Shown here: one piece after another, positions 62,160-64,000 of the stretch
Numbering within the stretch: the first letter of the stretch is position 1
Layout: each line of letters starts with the position of its first letter
NCBI RefSeq assembly: GCF_004005865.1
Contig: NZ_SACN01000001.1
Coordinates: forward strand, 558,001-622,000
Source of the DNA: Sphingomonas crocodyli
GTDB lineage: Bacteria > Pseudomonadota > Alphaproteobacteria > Sphingomonadales > Sphingomonadaceae
Length of the DNA stretch: 64,000 bases
Direction of reading: 5' to 3'
Program-made: the position numbers and the translations under genes
Notes under the pieces: generated by a model
What the model was told of the DNA's origin: nothing
Database searches by the model: none
Seen by the model: the letters and a program-made list of their open reading frames with translations, nothing else

Positions 62160-62529
62160 GCTGCCGCAAGGGGCTTGGTAGCGTTGGCCTATGCAACGCT
62201 ACCGGTCCCGGGCTTAACCGTCACGGGCTCGCATCATATGCTCGTCAGTTCGTGCACCTAAATTTCTCAGACGTCATGCTGGCCTCAGCCGCGGCGGAGG
62301 GCATTTTCTAGTGATCCGCTAAACCCTGCTCCGTGGCATCGGCGCCAGCGAAACGGAATTGGTACGTGTCACTAAAGTGATCCGAGACTGCCGCTGGCAC
62401 CCTCGTTATGTGGCTGCGGTTAGGCTGTGACGAGAGCGTGCATCATACACAGCGACCATGCCCGCGAAGGTGGCTTGAGCCCTGCGCAACTCCTGTCGGC
62501 CACTCCGGGATAGCTGGAGCAGACGGCTA
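62160..62529. other. 370-base gap between convergent genes
   Basis: No credible gene. Besides the hairpin at 62177-62203, I see no repeats or strong signals. The sequence appears intermediate in GC and non-coding. Confidence 0.5.
62177..62203. terminator. hairpin downstream of aldehyde dehydrogenase
   Basis: GGTAGCGTTG (62177-62186), loop GCCTATG, CAACGCTACC (62194-62203): a perfect 10-pair stem 17 bases after the stop. There is no T-run, so terminator function is tentative. Confidence 0.5.
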
Positions 62530-63840
62530 CTATTGCTCCTCGCGTGCGTCTTTCAGGTCCTCAGTCAATGTGCGAGCGCCCAGAAAGAAGCAGGCGCTGC
62601 CAGCGAGGAAGACTGGACCCATCGTGACGAACGCCAGCGTAAGACCCTGCGCACCGAACCGCACGGTAAGGGCTTGGCTTAAGGCTCCTACAAGCAGGGG
62701 ACCTACGCCGCCGCCCACGATGTTGGCGCAAAAGACCGCGATTGATGCCGCAACGGATCGCCTTCTGACTCCTGCCAACGATTGAAGCAGAGCGTAGGAC
62801 GGCGCCATCCAGCACATCGAAAGAAAGGTAGGGATTGCCAGGAACCGCAAAGCCAATTGCGGATCTTTGATCAGCAACAAGCCCAGATAGAGAGGGGCCG
62901 CTAAAAAGGTCGCAAGAGCCGGTAGCCAAAAGCCCCATCGCAGATTGAAGCGGACCAGGCGATCGACCATCAAACCGCCGGCCGCCGAGCCGATGATCGA
63001 GGCCATCCCGAAATAAAGGAAGATCTGAAAACCAATCTCGGTCGGCGACATGTTGAGCTTGCGCGCAAAGAGCGGCGTCACCCACATCTGAGTGCCATAA
63101 TCCGCCATCGTGGTGAATGCTAAGGCGAGGATGAGATATCGATAGGAGCGCCGTTTGAAGAGGCTTCCTGCCGCTGCAAGAAAGCTGTCGCCCTTAGCCG
63201 GTTCGGAAGGTCGCCCTTCTGAAATGCCGCGGACCGGCTGTTTGAAGAGCAGTATGAACAAAATGCCGGTTGCGACACCGATACCGCCAAGCACGCGACA
63301 TCCATCCTGCCAGCCGAACGTCGTTGTCAGGATGCCGCCTACGGGGGGCGCGAGTTGTGCGCCAAGCGAGGCCGCAATCCCCACCACGGCCATCGCTCCG
63401 CCGCGCCGATGTGGGGGATATAGGTCAGCCACCATCGAGTGAGCAGGCGCTAGGGCGCCTGCCTGGCCCAGGCCAATGATGAGCCGCGCGAACACTAGCC
63501 CTGAGAAGTCCTGGGCATGCGACATCAGATAAACACCGACACTCCAAACCGCGAGAAGGCCGGCCAAGACCGCTACCCTCGATACGCGATCAGCCAGCCG
63601 GCCGAGCGGGATGGTGAAAAGGCAGTAGCTGATCGCAAAAGCGGGCCCCGAAATGAAGCCGATCTGCGTGTCGCTTAGCGGGATCGTCGTCTTTACCGAT
63701 TCCGCAATCCCGCCGAACAAATAGCGGTCGAGATAGTCGACCACCACGATCCAACAGATCACGAACATGAACAGGTGGCGTTTAGCCGCAGTGGCCTGAC
63801 CGACCGACGCTGTTGTTGCGGAATCAGAAGGTGCAATCAT
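62530..63840 (-). CDS. MFS transporter
   Basis: A 436-residue major-facilitator protein with twelve hydrophobic segments. The N-terminal half has LFMFVICWIVVVDYLDRYLFGGI, the loop 2-3 motif GRLADRVSRVAVL (GxLaDrxGrrxxL) and FARLIIGLGQAGALAPAHSMVADLYPPHRRGGAM, which resembles anion:cation symporters such as hexuronate and organic-acid carriers. It is convergent with the aldehyde dehydrogenase gene and likely imports the substrate of the local catabolic pathway (inference). A leader of at least 160 bases with no other signal extends to the window end. Confidence 0.9.
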   Translation of the reverse strand: MIAPSDSATTASVGQATAAKRHLFMFVICWIVVVDYLDRYLFGGIAESVKTTIPLSDTQIGFISGPAFAISYCLFTIPLGRLADRVSRVAVLAGLLAVWSVGVYLMSHAQDFSGLVFARLIIGLGQAGALAPAHSMVADLYPPHRRGGAMAVVGIAASLGAQLAPPVGGILTTTFGWQDGCRVLGGIGVATGILFILLFKQPVRGISEGRPSEPAKGDSFLAAAGSLFKRRSYRYLILALAFTTMADYGTQMWVTPLFARKLNMSPTEIGFQIFLYFGMASIIGSAAGGLMVDRLVRFNLRWGFWLPALATFLAAPLYLGLLLIKDPQLALRFLAIPTFLSMCWMAPSYALLQSLAGVRRRSVAASIAVFCANIVGGGVGPLLVGALSQALTVRFGAQGLTLAFVTMGPVFLAGSACFFLGARTLTEDLKDAREEQ

Positions 63841-64000
63841 GATGGCCCCCCAGTTTAGACATACATGACGTGCGCCAACACCAGCGCGACGATCGGTCTC
63901 GAAGCGGGACCGGGAGGCCGGTCACGCGAATTGGTCGAGGAACTGGTACCATCGGGTTGCTGCCCGCACGACCGGGACACGCAAACTATGGAAGGGCACG

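Noticed and set aside
1..64000. CRISPR array, rRNA operon, insertion sequences or prophage genes
   Set aside because: No regularly spaced direct repeats, no rRNA-like stretches and no transposase, integrase or phage structural protein could be recognised on either strand.

Overview
The window looks like chromosomal DNA of a sphingomonad (Alphaproteobacteria, Sphingomonadales, Sphingomonas-like). The evidence is high GC in the first ~51 kb, a typical alphaproteobacterial gene set (cobS/cobT, UbiH-type hydroxylase, BolA, DUF1328, UrcA-like and DUF3667 proteins) and three families of short intergenic palindromes. No database search was possible. Functional names rest on motifs I can read, and gene starts on ribosome-binding sites and overlaps.

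Layout. 0-2.4 kb: an edge-truncated DUF4130 protein with its radical-SAM partner, then a group II truncated globin behind FNR/NnrR-like palindromes. 2.4-5.5 kb: small genes and a YggT-DUF167-FolD-MarC run. 5.6-14.7 kb: a cell-surface glycan locus with GtrA, a polyprenyl-phosphate glycosyltransferase, a methyltransferase, three large multi-pass membrane proteins (two paralogous, GT-C-like) and a UDP-galactopyranose-mutase-like flavoprotein. 15.0-27.4 kb: a tightly overlapped three-gene operon with a two-partner-secretion (TpsB) porin, a 2514-residue glycine-rich TpsA-like exoprotein and an exported CHAT-domain (caspase-fold) protease. This is the most striking system in the window. 27.6-51.2 kb: mostly housekeeping and conserved genes (ftsK, ubiH-like, proA, cobS-phosphatase-cobT, HU, tadA, rpmB, an adenylate cyclase divergent from a cyclic-nucleotide sensor, a periplasmic cyclophilin).

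A tRNA-Ser(GGA) at 51.24-51.33 kb marks a boundary. Beyond it the sequence is visibly less GC-rich and accessory: a compact PD-(D/E)XK nuclease and an ArdC antirestriction protein, two small secreted proteins sharing a Cys/GQF motif, then a catabolic locus. That locus has an HcnABC/opine-oxidase-like three-subunit flavoenzyme, a GNAT acetyltransferase, an XRE-cupin regulator, a bicupin protein, an aldehyde dehydrogenase and an MFS transporter. A CAATATATTG palindrome lies in both divergent promoter regions of this locus and is a good candidate operator for the XRE-cupin regulator.

How parts may work together (inference): the GtrA/GT2/GT-C/mutase-like genes would decorate a surface polysaccharide. 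TpsB would export the TpsA-like fibre, with the CHAT protease processing or accompanying it. The HcnABC-like complex would oxidise an imported amine or amino acid, and the aldehyde dehydrogenase would oxidise a resulting aldehyde.
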